From: Puniceicoccaceae bacterium
GTDB lineage: Bacteria > Verrucomicrobiota > Verrucomicrobiia > Opitutales > Coraliomargaritaceae
Direction of reading: 5' to 3'
Length of the DNA stretch: 64,000 nt
NCBI GenBank assembly: GCA_018402305.1
Contig: JAGYJE010000006.1
Coordinates: 62,001-126,000, forward strand
The first letter of the stretch is position 1. The number at the start of each line of letters is the position of its first letter. A program made the position numbers and the translations under genes. The notes beneath the pieces were generated by a model. It made no database searches, had not been told where the DNA came from, and worked only from the letters and a program-made list of their open reading frames with translations. Positions 38,087 to 49,517 of the stretch are shown piece by piece.

Positions 38087-39436
38087 ATGAAGATCATCAT
38101 TATTGGTGCCGGGGAAGTCGGCCATAATCTTTGCACGACGCTGGCAGCTGCGGGTCATGATGTGTCCCTTATTGAGCAATCGGCGGAGCGCTGTGAGCAG
38201 CTGGATGAGGAGCAGAATGCCCGCATCATCAACGGTAATGGCAGCTCGGCCCGGCAACTGGTCGAGGCCAATGTGGATCAGTGCGATGCCTTTCTGGCCA
38301 TGACCAGTGATGACCGAACAAACGTCATCTCCTGCTCCCTGGCCAAGGGACTCGGGGCGAAGAACACCATCGCCCGCATCCACGACGAGACCTACAGCGA
38401 CAACTCGGTGATCAACTACCAACTCCATTTCGGCATCGACCTGCTGGTTAATCCGGAGGCGATCTGCGCGGTGGAGCTCGCCAAGGAGATTCGCAACGCG
38501 GGCCGCGTCGCGGTGGAAAATTTCGCCCGGGGCCAGATCGAAGTGCAGCAACAACGGGTGGCCGCCGGCTCACGGCTGACCGGCAAGCACCTTAAGGCCC
38601 TCAAACTCGATCCGCAGGTGCGGATTGGCTACATTCAACGCGATGGAAAAACCGAAGTCGCGGGCGCCGACAGCGTCCTCGAAGAAGGCGACGTCGTGAC
38701 ACTCTTCGGGCACCCGGAAGCGCTCTTCACTCTCCGGGAGCGCTTCGATCCGAAGCACAAGACCGAGCTCTCGCGCGTCGTCCTCTTCGGCGGCAGTGAG
38801 ACCGCGATCAGCCTGATCCGCCTGTTAACGAATCCGCGTTTCAAGATTCGCGTGATTGATAAAGACCTCGAAAAATGCCGTGCCCTGGCTGAGCGTTTTC
38901 CAAACATCACCGTGATTCACGGGGACGGCACATCGCTTCGTCTACTTGAGGAGGAGCAAATCGGGAGCGCCGATTATTTTGTCGCCTGCACAAAAGACGA
39001 CGAGGAAAACATTTTGACCTGCCTGCAGGCAGCCAAACTCGGCACCAACCACGTGCAGCTTCTTATTAACAAGGGCGACTACGACCAACTGCTAGGCATC
39101 TTGAAAACTGTGCTGGGAATTGAGGTAGTGGTTTCGCCCCGTCAGGCGACAGCGGAGTTCATGGTGCGCAACCTCTCCGCCGAAAGCAGCGCAACACTGG
39201 CCAAAGTGCCGGGGGGCGGTGGCCAAATTATCGAGTTGCGCATCAAGCACTCCAGCCCCTGCGTTGGGAAGAAGATCAAAGACATTCAACTGCCTGCCGG
39301 TGCCGTTTTTGTGGCCCTGCTGCATAAGTTCAAAGCCAAAGTGCCCGGAGCGGAAGACGTCATACTCGCCGGAGACCGGGTCGTCGTAATCGTTAATGAA
39401 GCTCAGGAAAAAGCCGTCATGGCCAGCCTCATCTAG
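38087..39436 (+). CDS. trkA: Trk potassium uptake regulatory protein TrkA
   Basis: Peripheral, NAD(H)/nucleotide-binding subunit that gates the TrkH potassium channel. The 449-residue product has two tandem RCK units. The first starts [30 protein letters not shown] and the second [17 protein letters not shown]...[28 protein letters not shown]. Each is followed by a TrkA-C domain ([56 protein letters not shown]). ATG 38087 starts the Rossmann strand; the frame extends nine residues upstream. TrkH starts four bases after the stop. Confidence 0.97.
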   Translation: MKIIIIGAGEVGHNLCTTLAAAGHDVSLIEQSAERCEQLDEEQNARIINGNGSSARQLVEANVDQCDAFLAMTSDDRTNVISCSLAKGLGAKNTIARIHDETYSDNSVINYQLHFGIDLLVNPEAICAVELAKEIRNAGRVAVENFARGQIEVQQQRVAAGSRLTGKHLKALKLDPQVRIGYIQRDGKTEVAGADSVLEEGDVVTLFGHPEALFTLRERFDPKHKTELSRVVLFGGSETAISLIRLLTNPRFKIRVIDKDLEKCRALAERFPNITVIHGDGTSLRLLEEEQIGSADYFVACTKDDEENILTCLQAAKLGTNHVQLLINKGDYDQLLGILKTVLGIEVVVSPRQATAEFMVRNLSAESSATLAKVPGGGGQIIELRIKHSSPCVGKKIKDIQLPAGAVFVALLHKFKAKVPGAEDVILAGDRVVVIVNEAQEKAVMASLI

Positions 39437-39439
39437 CCC

Positions 39440-40912
39440 GTGAATACTGCGATCATTTACCGAATGCTTAGCCTCGTGCTGATCGCTCTGGCCGGGGGAT
39501 TTAGTGTGTGTGCCGCTGCAGGTATGTGGCTGGGTGAATCGTTCGGGAGCGACTCCATTCAAGCCTTCGTCCTGACGATTGCCACCGTCCTGGGCCTGGC
39601 GGTGATCTTTCATTTACTGGGCCGCCGCGGTGAGGCAAAACTCTTCCGCCGGGAGGCCCTCTGTGCCATCGGGCTATCCTGGATCGTAGCCACGCTGGTT
39701 GGCGCCCTACCCTTTGCGCTGTCCGAAACCGGCGGCAGCTGGGCCGATGCCATCTTCGAAAGCGCCTCGGGCCTGACCACTACCGGAGCCACCGCCTACA
39801 GCAACTTTTACGAGTTCCCACAAAGCTTGCTGCTCTGGCGCTCGATGAGCCAATGGATCGGCGGGCTCGGTGTGGTCGTCTTCTTTGTGGCGATTCTTTC
39901 CTCTCTCGGAGCGGGCGCGAAAATCCTCTTCAGTAACGAGTCGTCCGGCACCTCTTCGGATTTTGATCAGGGGCGTATCCAGAGCGGTGCCCTCCAGCTC
40001 ATGGTATTCTACCTGTGCGTCTCCGTGCTCTGCCTGCTGGCCTATAAACTTGCCGGAATGAACTGGTTCCAAGCAGTGAACCACATGATGACAACCGTCT
40101 CCACCGGCGGATTCAGCACGGAAGCCATGAGCATGGAGCAATTCCAAAGCCCGCTCATCGAATGGATTGCCGTCTTCTTCATGATCGTCTGCGGCACGAC
40201 TTTTGTCTGGATGATCCGACTCCTGCGCGGCCAAAGACATGTCCTTTGGCGAAATAACGAAGTCGGCTGGTTCTTCGCCATCCTCATCAGCTCAACGCTG
40301 CTCCTGACGCTCTTTCTGGTGGACCAGACGGGGCAGCTACCAGGCCACGACAGCCTGCGCACCGCAGCCTTTCAAGCCGTCTCGATCATGACCACGACCG
40401 GCTATTCAACGGCCGACTTTGCCCAGTGGTTGCCGCCGGCTCAGATGGCGCTGCTCCTCATGATGTTTGTCGGCGGATGCTCGGGCTCGACCAGCGGCGG
40501 GGTCAAAGTCGTGCGCATCGTCATCGCGGTGCGCGCTGCCATGCGGAGCATCACCCAGGCCTTCCGCCCCAACGTGACCATCCCTATGCGCATGAGTGGG
40601 CACACGCTGGGCGAGCGGGCCATTCACAGCGTCGTCTTGTTCATTATCCTTATGACCGCTATCCAGCTGGGGGCCATGCTCTTTGTAGCCGGAAGCGAAC
40701 CTGAACTTTCCTTTGCCGGTGTTTTTTCCTGCGTGCAAGCCACCTTGTTCAACATCGGCCCCGGCTTCGCCGAGGTCGGCCCCACGGAGAACTTTCAATT
40801 TCTGCGGAGCAACACGAAGGTGTTCCTCTCGCTGCTCATGATCCTCGGGCGCCTGGAGCTCTACGCCGTACTCGTGCTCTTTGTTCCCGCCACCTGGAAG
40901 CGTTTTTCCTGA
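39440..40912 (+). CDS. trkH: Trk potassium uptake channel TrkH
   Basis: Membrane subunit of the Trk K+ system, 490 residues, about ten to twelve hydrophobic segments. The repeated pore loops are visible: [46 protein letters not shown] and [34 protein letters not shown] and [21 protein letters not shown] are typical of TrkH/TrkG. The glycine-rich filter loops are complete, so K+ selectivity is expected. The start codon may be GTG at 39440, directly after trkA. Confidence 0.97.
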   Translation: MNTAIIYRMLSLVLIALAGGFSVCAAAGMWLGESFGSDSIQAFVLTIATVLGLAVIFHLLGRRGEAKLFRREALCAIGLSWIVATLVGALPFALSETGGSWADAIFESASGLTTTGATAYSNFYEFPQSLLLWRSMSQWIGGLGVVVFFVAILSSLGAGAKILFSNESSGTSSDFDQGRIQSGALQLMVFYLCVSVLCLLAYKLAGMNWFQAVNHMMTTVSTGGFSTEAMSMEQFQSPLIEWIAVFFMIVCGTTFVWMIRLLRGQRHVLWRNNEVGWFFAILISSTLLLTLFLVDQTGQLPGHDSLRTAAFQAVSIMTTTGYSTADFAQWLPPAQMALLLMMFVGGCSGSTSGGVKVVRIVIAVRAAMRSITQAFRPNVTIPMRMSGHTLGERAIHSVVLFIILMTAIQLGAMLFVAGSEPELSFAGVFSCVQATLFNIGPGFAEVGPTENFQFLRSNTKVFLSLLMILGRLELYAVLVLFVPATWKRFS

Positions 40913-40918
40913 GTTCCC

Positions 40919-42136
40919 CTACCGGCCCCGCCTAATTTCAGAGCCTTTAAAATGAACCCGAACGCGGAAGATCAGCTTAATCCGCGTCCTGATCCTAAAG
41001 GTCTTCGGGTCAATCGAATCGGGAATCTCCTCCCGGTGCAGGTCAACAATGGCATGGTAGCCTCGTTCTGAGAAGATATCGATGAGCATGGCCAGGGCCA
41101 CGGGATCGTGTAGGATGGCTGATTCTGTATTGACAACCGCTGTGCCGGAAATCGCGTGCCGCTCTATGATCGGCATAAAGTCTTCCCCGATCAAGCCCAC
41201 GACCTGCTCAAAAAGCGCACTCTGCCGCTCGGCATAGGCATCCAGCCGGTCCACCAAATCCTGGCGGGCATGTTTTGAGATCGTATTGGCGATCGGTATG
41301 CGGGAGATCCGATCGTAGGTCGCCTCATCCAGCTCAAGCGATCCTTGGTAGCGCAGTTCCTCATCGATCCGCTGGCGCACCACTTCGAGCGGACCGTGTG
41401 CGTTGATAAAGTGGTAGAAAAATATCTCCCGCAAATCCTTGAGCGCACCGTAGGTTTTTTCCTTGAAGGTGCGGTAGCGGTTCAGCGCGGCCTCGGGATC
41501 CAGGTCCGTCGGCCTAAGCTCCAGTAGCTCCCCGACCCCGGACGCCTCGACCTCGGCATTGTGTGCCTGCGCTTCCTTGCCCCGGTTGACTTGGCGCCTC
41601 ACGCTCTCCTTTTCGTCAATAAAAAGCACCACAATATGAAAGTGCGGCTTTTTAAAATGTTCCGAGAGGAGCGTCTCCTTAAACTTCAGGCGCAGCTCGA
41701 TGAGTTTTTGGTAGAGCAATTTGACGCACTCGACCTGCACCTTTGTCCGGGGGAACCCGTCGACCACCGCTCCCGTCTTGTAGACCGGATCCAGCAGTTT
41801 TTTAAACATGATCTCGACTACCTCCCGATCACCCACAAGCAGCCCGGCGTCCTTCATCTTCTCCGCTTCGGGACTCTTCAACAGGCTGCTTACGACCAGC
41901 GGCGGAGCCGTTAAATCGCGATATTGCATGATGAACCCCGTGTTGGTGCCCTTGCCCGCGCCCGGTGCCCCGTTCAGCCAGAAGATTTCTTTCGGGAAGC
42001 GCAGGTTTTCCTCGCCAAAGGAATCCTCCAAACTGGCCCAGACCGAGTTGAAGATGATGTGCGCGTCCTTGACCTCAAGGTCCTGGACCTTGCGTTCGAT
42101 GCGGGTGTTTTCGGGATCAGCCGTTGCGGAGGGCAT
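40919..42136 (-). CDS. adenylate-kinase-like nucleotide kinase with C-terminal extension
   Basis: Predicted nucleoside monophosphate kinase of about 405 residues, roughly twice the size of normal adenylate kinase. The P-loop is [19 protein letters not shown] (about 53-71). The NMP-binding stretch is [48 protein letters not shown] follows, and the LID arginine region is [16 protein letters not shown]. The final 150 residues (about 250-405) are not kinase core and have no motif I recognise ([38 protein letters not shown]). ATG 42136 is chosen; 19 further in-frame residues lie upstream. It is convergent with trkH, six bases apart. Confidence 0.85.
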   Translation of the reverse strand: MPSATADPENTRIERKVQDLEVKDAHIIFNSVWASLEDSFGEENLRFPKEIFWLNGAPGAGKGTNTGFIMQYRDLTAPPLVVSSLLKSPEAEKMKDAGLLVGDREVVEIMFKKLLDPVYKTGAVVDGFPRTKVQVECVKLLYQKLIELRLKFKETLLSEHFKKPHFHIVVLFIDEKESVRRQVNRGKEAQAHNAEVEASGVGELLELRPTDLDPEAALNRYRTFKEKTYGALKDLREIFFYHFINAHGPLEVVRQRIDEELRYQGSLELDEATYDRISRIPIANTISKHARQDLVDRLDAYAERQSALFEQVVGLIGEDFMPIIERHAISGTAVVNTESAILHDPVALAMLIDIFSERGYHAIVDLHREEIPDSIDPKTFRIRTRIKLIFRVRVHFKGSEIRRGR

Positions 42137-42287
42137 AGTCTTTAGTGGGTCGTCGTGGTGAAGAAGCCGAAACTCTTCAGTATCCCTGCGCACAGATCAA
42201 GCACCTTTCTCTTACCGGCAGCCATGTGGCGTCCGCGCTTGCGCGGGCTTCCAGAGCCCAGGTCGACAACCCTGCAACGCCCAAACG

Positions 42288-43499
42288 CTACGAGCCTCGC
42301 GGCTCCTCAATACGCGGCCCGCAGATGCGCTCGGTGGCTCCCTCAAAATCCTCCTCGCCGGAAAGGATAGCAATCTCCAGGCGCAGGTAGTAAACCGGCA
42401 CGGGTGCCTCAACATCAGCAAAGAGCCGGACGGCGTCCTTTTCCGTCGTGACAATCATGTCGAGTCCGGCTTGCCCGGCTTTCCGGTAGAGCCGCTCGAT
42501 TTCGTAGCGGGTGAAGCGGTGGTGATCGAGAAATCGCTGATTGTAGCGAATCTCGGCCCCAAATTGCCGAAGCATGCTCTCAAAACTCTCCGGGGAGGCA
42601 ATCCCGCTGAAGGCCCCGATTCGCGCACCCTTCAAAGCCTCGAGTGGCAGGCGCTCGTCACCGGCCACGGCCTGTAAGTACTGGGGTTTATGGGCACATT
42701 CGATAATCTCTGCCTCCGTGTTGTGCTCGCGGATTTGCTCAAGCAATGTCTCATCGCGGGTGCCGTCCGACTTTGTTAGAAAAATGTAATTGGCCCGCGA
42801 AAGGTGCTTGATCGGCTCACGCAGGATTCCGCGTGGCAGCAGGTGTTGATTCCCGAATGGGTTGGTCTTATCGATGAGGAGAAGATTCAGCCGGCCCTTG
42901 AGCGGAAGGTATTGAAAGCCGTCGTCCAGAATGAGCGTGTCGCACCCGAAGTGCCGGATCGCGTAGGAACCGGCCTTTACACGGTTCTTGTCACAGAGCA
43001 CCACCACCCCGGGGAGATTGCGGGCCAGCATATAGGGCTCGTCTCCCGCCACCTCGGAATCCAGCAGAACGCTGACCCCATCGCTCACGATTTTCGGTGG
43101 CGCCTCCTCGCCATGCGTTAGCTGGCGCCAGAGTTTTTTTGGCAGCGCTTCTTTTTTGCTCTTATAGCCACGGCTGAGAATCGCCACCTTGCGCCCCCGT
43201 TCATTAAGCGTGCGGGCCAGCTTTTCCACAACCGGCGTTTTACCCGTGCCGCCCACCGTCAGGTTCCCCACCACCACGACGAGGCAACCCAGGGGCTTGT
43301 TGCGGAAAATGCGATTTTCGTAGAGGTGGAGCCGAGATTGGACGATCGCACTGAACAAAAACGACAGCCCATAAAGGAAGTTAGCCATGAGATCAGCCGC
43401 ACGTCCGTGCCGTCGATCATAAATGACATCCACCGTAAACTGAGCAAAATCATCCATAGCCCGGGCGAGCTTGTGGCGAAATTTTCGGAAACGGGGCAT
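42288..43499 (-). CDS. lpxK: tetraacyldisaccharide 4'-kinase LpxK
   Basis: Phosphorylates the 4' position of the lipid A disaccharide at the inner membrane. About 403 residues. An N-terminal hydrophobic region ([28 protein letters not shown]) precedes the P-loop [27 protein letters not shown]. Typical LpxK segments follow: [84 protein letters not shown] and [17 protein letters not shown]. With lpxA, lpxC and kdsB in the window this supports a full lipid A-Kdo pathway. Confidence 0.96.
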   Translation of the reverse strand: MPRFRKFRHKLARAMDDFAQFTVDVIYDRRHGRAADLMANFLYGLSFLFSAIVQSRLHLYENRIFRNKPLGCLVVVVGNLTVGGTGKTPVVEKLARTLNERGRKVAILSRGYKSKKEALPKKLWRQLTHGEEAPPKIVSDGVSVLLDSEVAGDEPYMLARNLPGVVVLCDKNRVKAGSYAIRHFGCDTLILDDGFQYLPLKGRLNLLLIDKTNPFGNQHLLPRGILREPIKHLSRANYIFLTKSDGTRDETLLEQIREHNTEAEIIECAHKPQYLQAVAGDERLPLEALKGARIGAFSGIASPESFESMLRQFGAEIRYNQRFLDHHRFTRYEIERLYRKAGQAGLDMIVTTEKDAVRLFADVEAPVPVYYLRLEIAILSGEEDFEGATERICGPRIEEPRGS

Positions 43500-43638
43500 A
43501 GGTTAAAAAAGCATAAATGAAGGACGAGTGCGATTCTCAAAACCAGAAAGAGGGTTGACGCCAGATTTAATCACCGCTTTCTCTCGAAAAAACTGCAAGC
43601 TCCGGCCATCTGTCAAAGCTGCCCTGTCGACACTTTCT

Positions 43639-46179
43639 ATGAAATATTTAATCATCGCCGAAAAACCCTCCGTCGCGACTGACTTGTCGCGCGCCCTTAC
43701 GAACGAACTCGGCAAGTTTTCAAAGAAGGGAAAGTCACGCGACGCTCAGTATTTAGAGAGCGACCAGGCCGCCATCACCTCAGCCGTCGGTCACCTCGTC
43801 GAGCTGAAGATGCCCACCGGGCCGAATGGCAAGAACCTGCCCTGGAACTTCGATGTGCTCCCGGCCATTCCGGAGAAATTCGAACTCCAGCCCATCGAGA
43901 AGACCAGCGCCCGCCTGAAACACGTCCTCAGCCTCGCCAGGAAAAAAGAGTTCGACGTCATCATAAACGCCTGCGACGCGGGCCGCGAGGGGGAATTGAT
44001 CTTCCAATACATCATGGACATCGGCGAGATAAAGAAGCCGGTCAAGCGCCTCTGGATGCAGTCCATGACCACCGGCTCGATCCGGGAAGCTTGGCAGAAG
44101 CTGCGTGACGGCGCGGAAATGAGCCATCTGGCCGACGCCGCGAAATGCCGCTCCGAGTCTGACTGGTTGGTCGGCCTCAATTCCACGCGTGCGCTTACCT
44201 GCTTCCGCTCGCGCCACGGCGGCTTTAATATCACAGCCGCCGGGCGCGTGCAAACCCCCACCCTCGCCATCCTCGCCCAGCGGGAGCGCGAGATCCAAGC
44301 CTTCAAGCCCGAGGATTACTGGGAGGTGCATGCCGACTTTGCCGTGGCCAGGGGCAACTATCCCGGCAAGTGGATCGACCTCGATTGGAAAAAAGACCCC
44401 GAAAAGCCACACGGCCGCGCTGAGCGTATTTGGGACGAATCCGCTGCCCGCACCATACGGGAGCGCTGCGAGGGGAAGTCCGGCACCGTGACCGAGGAGA
44501 AGAAACCGACCAAACAAATCGCCCCTCAGCTTTACGATCTGACGACCCTGCAACGGGAGGCACCCTTCACCGCGAAGAACACGCTCGGTCTGGCCCAAGC
44601 GCTTTATGAGCGCCATAAGATGCTGACCTATCCCCGGACGGACTCCCGCTATTTGCCGGAGGACTACATGAGCAAGGTCCACAGCACGATGCGCGAACTC
44701 GCCGGCTCCGGGCACCGCACGGCGAAGTGGGCCTCTCGTGCGATTGAAGAGGGCCGGATCCAATTCAACAAGCGGATTTTTAATAATGCCAAGGTATCCG
44801 ACCACTTTGCCATCATCCCGACCGGCCGCGTCGTCAAACTGAACGAGCAGGAGTCGAAACTTTACGACATGGTCGTGAAGCGCTTCATCGCTGTTTTCTT
44901 TCCGCAGGCCGAATTTGAGGTGACCAAACGGCTCACCACCATCCATCATGGCAGCGAGGCCGATACCTTTCTGACCAACGGGAAGACCCTGACCGAGCCC
45001 GGCTGGCTGGCCGTCTATGGACGCGTTGCCGGGATCGCAGCGGGTAAGGACGAGCTGGTCGCGGTCGACGAGGGCGAGTCCGCCCGGACCGAGTCCATCG
45101 AGGTCGAAGACAAGACAACCCATCCCCCAGCCCGCTACACCGAGTCGACCCTGCTGGCCGCCATGGAGGGCGCCGGTAAGCTGATCGACGACGATGAACT
45201 GCGCGAGGCCATGGCCGAGCGCGGTCTTGGCACCCCCGCCACGCGGGCAGCCACCATTGAGGGCCTGCTTCGCCAAAAATACATCGCCCGCGAGGGCCGC
45301 GAGCTAAACGTGAGTGGCAAGGGCCTACGCCTCATTGAGCTTTGCGAGGAAATGGATATCCAGGCCCTCAGCTCCCCCTCCATGACCGGCGACTGGGAAG
45401 CCAAGCTGAACAAAATGGAGCGCGGTCAAATCCGCCGCGACAGTTTCATGCGCGAGATCAACCAGTTCACCGAGGAAGTGGTGGAAAAAGCGCGCAGCCA
45501 CATGAAGACACTGGTCAACCGCAGCTTCCCCGACCTCGAAGTGCCCTGTCCCGCCTGTGGGGCACCCCGCCTGAAGCAGACGGATGCCACCTACGAGTGC
45601 CGCGACGAGGCCTGCACCTTCCGGGTTTCCAAGCATATCGCCGGCCGCAAACTGAGCGAGGCAGAAGCCAAAGAACTGCTCACTACAAAAGAACTTCCTG
45701 AGCGCGATGGCTATGTTTCCCGCTTCAACAAACCCTTCAGCGCCGCCCTTAGACTCGCGCAATCCGTCTCCAAGACCGGCAAGCTGGGCAAGTGGAAGAC
45801 CGAATTTGTTTTTGATGCCGACGAGCCCAACTCGATGGAAGCTCTCAAGGAAGACCAAATCATCCAACGCTTCACCTTGCAAAATGGAACGGAGGCCAAG
45901 CTTTACGAAACCGAAAAGGCCTACCATGTGCCCGAGCTCAAAACAGACGACGCTCCCGAGGGCTTCCGCCTGGGCAAGATCATCCTGCAGAAAGCGCTAC
46001 AGCCTGATGAGGTCGCAAAGCTCTTCACTGAAGGTAAGACACCGCTCATGGACGGCTTTATCTCGCGCCGCACGAAGCGCCCCTTTAAGGCCAAACTTAC
46101 ACTCGACTTTGAGACCGGCAAGATCGGCTTCGAGTTCGCCCCCCGCCCGGCCAAAAAAACAGCTAAAAAGAAGGCCTAG
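43639..46179 (+). CDS. topB: DNA topoisomerase III
   Basis: Type IA topoisomerase of 846 residues that decatenates and relaxes DNA. The Toprim domain starts [20 protein letters not shown] and includes [17 protein letters not shown]. The active tyrosine is in [17 protein letters not shown]. Its C-terminus has one CxxC-type finger ([23 protein letters not shown]). Two repeated TopoIII C-terminal modules follow ([25 protein letters not shown], and [27 protein letters not shown]), then a Lys-rich tail. ATG 43639 is chosen because the 37 upstream in-frame residues are not conserved. It is convergent with fcl and its stop lies in a tandem repeat. Confidence 0.95.
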   Translation: MKYLIIAEKPSVATDLSRALTNELGKFSKKGKSRDAQYLESDQAAITSAVGHLVELKMPTGPNGKNLPWNFDVLPAIPEKFELQPIEKTSARLKHVLSLARKKEFDVIINACDAGREGELIFQYIMDIGEIKKPVKRLWMQSMTTGSIREAWQKLRDGAEMSHLADAAKCRSESDWLVGLNSTRALTCFRSRHGGFNITAAGRVQTPTLAILAQREREIQAFKPEDYWEVHADFAVARGNYPGKWIDLDWKKDPEKPHGRAERIWDESAARTIRERCEGKSGTVTEEKKPTKQIAPQLYDLTTLQREAPFTAKNTLGLAQALYERHKMLTYPRTDSRYLPEDYMSKVHSTMRELAGSGHRTAKWASRAIEEGRIQFNKRIFNNAKVSDHFAIIPTGRVVKLNEQESKLYDMVVKRFIAVFFPQAEFEVTKRLTTIHHGSEADTFLTNGKTLTEPGWLAVYGRVAGIAAGKDELVAVDEGESARTESIEVEDKTTHPPARYTESTLLAAMEGAGKLIDDDELREAMAERGLGTPATRAATIEGLLRQKYIAREGRELNVSGKGLRLIELCEEMDIQALSSPSMTGDWEAKLNKMERGQIRRDSFMREINQFTEEVVEKARSHMKTLVNRSFPDLEVPCPACGAPRLKQTDATYECRDEACTFRVSKHIAGRKLSEAEAKELLTTKELPERDGYVSRFNKPFSAALRLAQSVSKTGKLGKWKTEFVFDADEPNSMEALKEDQIIQRFTLQNGTEAKLYETEKAYHVPELKTDDAPEGFRLGKIILQKALQPDEVAKLFTEGKTPLMDGFISRRTKRPFKAKLTLDFETGKIGFEFAPRPAKKTAKKKA

Positions 46180-46238
46180 CTCCCCAGGCCTATTCCCGGG
46201 CCTAGCTTCCCAGGCCTATTCCCAGGCCTATTCCCGGA
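46175..46238. repeat. 26-bp tandem repeat covering the stops of topB and fcl
   Basis: CCTAGCTCCCCAGGCCTATT plus CCCGGG (46175-46200) is repeated with two differences at 46201-46226, and a further half unit (CCTATTCCCGGA) ends at 46238. The CCTAG of the first unit includes the topB stop (46177-46179). The last half unit includes the fcl stop (46228-46230). Confidence 0.85.
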
Positions 46239-47175
46239 GCCGTCCGGTTTCCAGCTCTTCCAGAAAGGATTCATAAGCCATGGCCACGCCTGCCTCGATA
46301 CCGATTCGCGGCGCCCAGCCCGTCGCCCGAATGCGCGAGATATCCGTAAGCTTCCGGGGCGTGCCATCCGGCTTGGAGCGATCAAAAACCAGCTCGCCGG
46401 GGTAGTTGACCGCTTGCCGGACCAAGCCTGCCAAATCAGCGATTGAGATTTCTTCGCCACTGCCGAGATTGACCCAATCGGGCGGATTTTCCAGCTCAAG
46501 CAGATGCAGGATGCCGGCCGCAGCGTCGTCAGCATGGAGAAACTCCCGCAGCGGCGTTCCAGTGCCCCAAATAGTCACTTCAGGAGCCCCGCTCAGCTTG
46601 GCTTCATGGATGCGCCGTATCATGGCTGGCAATACATGCGAATTTTGCGGATGATAGTTATCCCCCGGCCCATAGAGATTGGTCGGCATCGCTGAATGGT
46701 AGCAGACGCCATACTGCCTCCGGTAAAATTCACAGAGTTTCAAACCGGCGATTTTTGCGATGGCGTAGGCCTCGTTGGTCGGCTCCAGCGGACCCGTCAG
46801 GAGCGCGTCCTCGAGGATCGGTTGCCCGGCCAGCTTCGGATAGATACAGGTGCTCCCAAGAAAGAGAAGGCGTGAGACGCCCGCGCGGTAAGCGGCATGG
46901 ATTGTATGCTGCGCAATCGCCAGGTTCTCATAGATGAAGGCCGCCGGGTAGGTATTGTTCGCATGAATACCTCCGACCCGTGCCGCCGCAATGACTGCCA
47001 CGTCCGGTCGCTTGGTCTGAAAAAAGTCCTCCACGGCGGCCTGATTGAGCAAATCGAGCTCGGAACGCCGAGCAGTCAGCAAATTGCCATACCCTGCTCG
47101 CTCGAAGGCTCGCAAAACCGCTCCGCCGACCATGCCGCGATGGCCTGCAATGTATATTTTGGCATCCTTTTTCAT
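46228..47175 (-). CDS. fcl: GDP-L-fucose synthase
   Basis: Second step of GDP-L-fucose synthesis: epimerises and reduces GDP-4-keto-6-deoxy-mannose. The 315-residue short-chain dehydrogenase has the NADP-binding [20 protein letters not shown]. The family's [23 protein letters not shown] is present, as are the active site [10 protein letters not shown] and the [20 protein letters not shown] (YxxxK), and [29 protein letters not shown] 47175 is preferred over a GTG three codons upstream. It follows gmd by about 28 bases on the same strand. Confidence 0.97.
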   Translation of the reverse strand: MKKDAKIYIAGHRGMVGGAVLRAFERAGYGNLLTARRSELDLLNQAAVEDFFQTKRPDVAVIAAARVGGIHANNTYPAAFIYENLAIAQHTIHAAYRAGVSRLLFLGSTCIYPKLAGQPILEDALLTGPLEPTNEAYAIAKIAGLKLCEFYRRQYGVCYHSAMPTNLYGPGDNYHPQNSHVLPAMIRRIHEAKLSGAPEVTIWGTGTPLREFLHADDAAAGILHLLELENPPDWVNLGSGEEISIADLAGLVRQAVNYPGELVFDRSKPDGTPRKLTDISRIRATGWAPRIGIEAGVAMAYESFLEELETGRLRE

Positions 47176-47203
47176 CGTTTTCACTCTGCCGCTCAGCGCT
47201 TAA

Positions 47204-48220
47204 CTAGCTGCTGATCGCCCTTTGGTAGGCCAACTCCTGCTTTGCCAGGACGAGGTCAGCATCCACCATGATTTTAACGAGATCCTTAAAACGCACCTTG
47301 GGCTCCCAGTTGAGCTGACGTTTTGCTTTTGAAGCATCGCCGATCAATAAGTCCACCTCCGTGGGGCGCTCATAGCGTTTGTCATAATCCACATGCGCCT
47401 CCCAATCGAGGTCGAGCAAACCAAAGGTCTCCATGACGAATTCCTTTACGGAATGCGTTTCATTCGTCGCCATGACGTAGTCGTCCCCGGTGTCCTGCTG
47501 GAGCATGAGCCACATGGCTTCGACATATTCCTTGGCATAGCCCCAGTCCCGTTGTGCATCAAGATTCCCAAGATAGAGTTTTTCCTGTAAACCGAGTTTG
47601 ATCCGGGTCGCCGCCCGGGTGATCTTTCGGGTGACAAATGTCTCACCCCGCCGGGGGGACTCATGATTGAACAAGATGCCGTTGGTCGCATGCATCTTAT
47701 AGGACTCCCGGTAATTTACCGTGAGCCAGTAGGCGTAGACCTTTGCGCACCCATACGGTGAACGTGGGTAAAACGGCGTCGTCTCCGTCTGCGGCACAGC
47801 CTGCACCAAGCCAAACATTTCCGAGGAGGACGCCTGATAGAAGCGGCACTTCCCCTCCAAACCGACCTCGCGAATCGCCTCAAGGAGGCGCAGAGTCCCC
47901 AAACCCGTCACGTCCCCAGTGTATTCAGGCACATCAAAGGAGACGCGCACATGGCTTTGCGCTCCCAAATGATAAATCTCATCCGGCCGTAAGTCGTAGA
48001 GCAGTTTCATTAGCATTACGCCGTCAGCTAAATCCCCATAGTGCAAAAAGAGCCTTGTCCCGTTGACATGAGGATCCGTGTAGAGGTGGTCGATTCGCTG
48101 CGTATTGAAGGTCGAGCAACGGCGGATGATGCCATGCACCTCATAGCCCTTGTCCAATAGGAGCTCCGCGAGGTAAGAGCCGTCTTGCCCAGTAATGCCG
48201 GTTATCAGTGCTTTTTTCAT
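47204..48220 (-). CDS. gmd: GDP-mannose 4,6-dehydratase
   Basis: First step of GDP-L-fucose synthesis from GDP-mannose. The 338-residue product is a classical extended [34 protein letters not shown], then [17 protein letters not shown] and [20 protein letters not shown]. The catalytic SSSEMFG and [15 protein letters not shown] (YxxxK) motifs follow, and then [21 protein letters not shown]. It leads the gmd-fcl pair and is divergent from the AraC/LacI-type regulator, with an 80-base shared control region. Confidence 0.98.
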   Translation of the reverse strand: MKKALITGITGQDGSYLAELLLDKGYEVHGIIRRCSTFNTQRIDHLYTDPHVNGTRLFLHYGDLADGVMLMKLLYDLRPDEIYHLGAQSHVRVSFDVPEYTGDVTGLGTLRLLEAIREVGLEGKCRFYQASSSEMFGLVQAVPQTETTPFYPRSPYGCAKVYAYWLTVNYRESYKMHATNGILFNHESPRRGETFVTRKITRAATRIKLGLQEKLYLGNLDAQRDWGYAKEYVEAMWLMLQQDTGDDYVMATNETHSVKEFVMETFGLLDLDWEAHVDYDKRYERPTEVDLLIGDASKAKRQLNWEPKVRFKDLVKIMVDADLVLAKQELAYQRAISS

Positions 48221-48263
48221 AATTACCCTCCAGTATACACAACCTGATCATTTTGTCTTTTCG

Positions 48264-48296
48264 TATTTACGTATACTTAATTGTATATTTACGTAT
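48264..48296. promoter_or_regulatory. paired direct-repeat operator between gmd and the regulator
   Basis: TATTTACGTAT occurs twice in the same orientation, at 48264-48274 and 48286-48296, 22 bases apart (two DNA turns). It lies just before the regulator ATG and upstream of gmd. AraC-type proteins commonly bind such phased direct repeats. Confidence 0.5.
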
Positions 48297-48300
48297 TTAA

Positions 48301-49443
48301 ATGAAAGTAAGGGATAAAAAAGTGGTCGCTATCGCCTTCGATCTGAATTTTCGGCAGGCCGCCGAGATTTTTCAAGGTATCTCCGAACACGTGAATAGCG
48401 CCCGATTAGATTGGCCTTTGCTCCCACTGAGTTTCGGATTTGAGCAAACCGTGGCGGACCTGGCGGCATCGGGTCGCTTGGCCGGTGTCATCGGCAGCTT
48501 TGTCAGCGACCGTTGGATTGCCGGCCTCCGGTCTCAGGGCGTTGCGGCGGTCAACCTCTTCCGGCTCTCCGACATACGTTCGATTTCAACCGTCTGCATC
48601 GATGACTTCGCCATGGGGCAGGCTGCGGGGGCGCACCTGGTCAAACAGGGGGCCTCGCGTTTTGTTTTTTGCAGTGCGGACACGATTCACTCCACCCGAC
48701 TCCGGCAGGCAGGCTTCCAGAGTGCACTGGATCAAAAGCCTCTGATATGCCTCCGTGCAGGGCCCGCGCTCGGTCGGCAGCTGGCGCAGCTCGAAACACT
48801 CCCAGGCCCGCTCGGGGCATTTTGTAACTCGGACGCGCTGGCCCGCGAGCTCATCAACGAAGCCCGGCGCCAAAAACGGCGTATTGGGCGGGATTTTCTT
48901 GTTTTGGGCAGCGACAACGATCCCGCTGCATCCATTTTTGCCGGCGTGGGGATCACCAGCTTTCAATTGCCCACCCTGGCGATGGGTGTTTTGGCTGCTC
49001 AGCTCCTTGAGCGGCAACTGGACAACCCCAGGCTCAACGACCCGACCTGCCATGCCAAGACACCCACACTCATCGCCCGTGAATCGAGCCTGTCCCGGGG
49101 GCCGGCCCGGCTCGCTCAAACCGCCATCAACTACATGCAGGAGCGGCTGGACGATCCGACGCTCGACATCGGAAAACTCGCGCGCGCCCTGGGCGCCTCC
49201 CGCCGCTCCCTCGAACTTGCCTTCAAGCACCAGTTCCAAAGCAGCCCCTACAAGAAGCTCTGCAGCTACCGGCTCGAAAGGGCCCGGCATCTGCTAACCA
49301 GCTCATCGCTCCCGGTTGAATCCATTGGCCGGCGCTGCGGCTATCCGGAGCCCCACCACTTCTCTGCCTGGTTTAAAAAACAAACAGGTCAGGCGCCAAA
49401 GTTTTACCGCTCTGCGCGTCTTGCCCGTGAGGACCTCACCTAA
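48301..49443 (+). CDS. AraC-type regulator with LacI/periplasmic-binding-like sensor domain
   Basis: Predicted sugar-responsive activator of 380 residues with the XylR layout. An N-terminal LacI-like ligand domain (about 8-270: VVAIAFDLNFRQAAEIFQGISEHV, SISTVCIDDFAMGQAAGAHLVKQGASRFVFCS, GSDNDPAASIFAGVGITSFQLPTLAMGVLAAQLL) is followed by two AraC helix-turn-helices (about 278-375: LARALGASRRSLELAFKHQFQSSPYKKLCSYRLERARHLL; IGRRCGYPEPHHFSAWFKKQTGQAPKFYR). It is divergent from gmd-fcl. Whether it controls that pair, or sugar use elsewhere, is open. It may also regulate itself through the paired repeat overlapping its leader. Confidence 0.9.
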   Translation: MKVRDKKVVAIAFDLNFRQAAEIFQGISEHVNSARLDWPLLPLSFGFEQTVADLAASGRLAGVIGSFVSDRWIAGLRSQGVAAVNLFRLSDIRSISTVCIDDFAMGQAAGAHLVKQGASRFVFCSADTIHSTRLRQAGFQSALDQKPLICLRAGPALGRQLAQLETLPGPLGAFCNSDALARELINEARRQKRRIGRDFLVLGSDNDPAASIFAGVGITSFQLPTLAMGVLAAQLLERQLDNPRLNDPTCHAKTPTLIARESSLSRGPARLAQTAINYMQERLDDPTLDIGKLARALGASRRSLELAFKHQFQSSPYKKLCSYRLERARHLLTSSSLPVESIGRRCGYPEPHHFSAWFKKQTGQAPKFYRSARLAREDLT

Positions 49444-49517
49444 ACAAACGCCATCCGCTTACGCTTCCCGGAGATCAATGAGATGGCTGCCATCGGCTCT
49501 GAGATCAAAACCACCCG

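Noticed and set aside
43780..45276. Long open frame (498 codons) on the minus strand
   Set aside because: It lies entirely antisense to topoisomerase III, whose motifs are complete; the antisense translation is Gly/Ala/Leu-rich without domains, as GC-rich shadows are.
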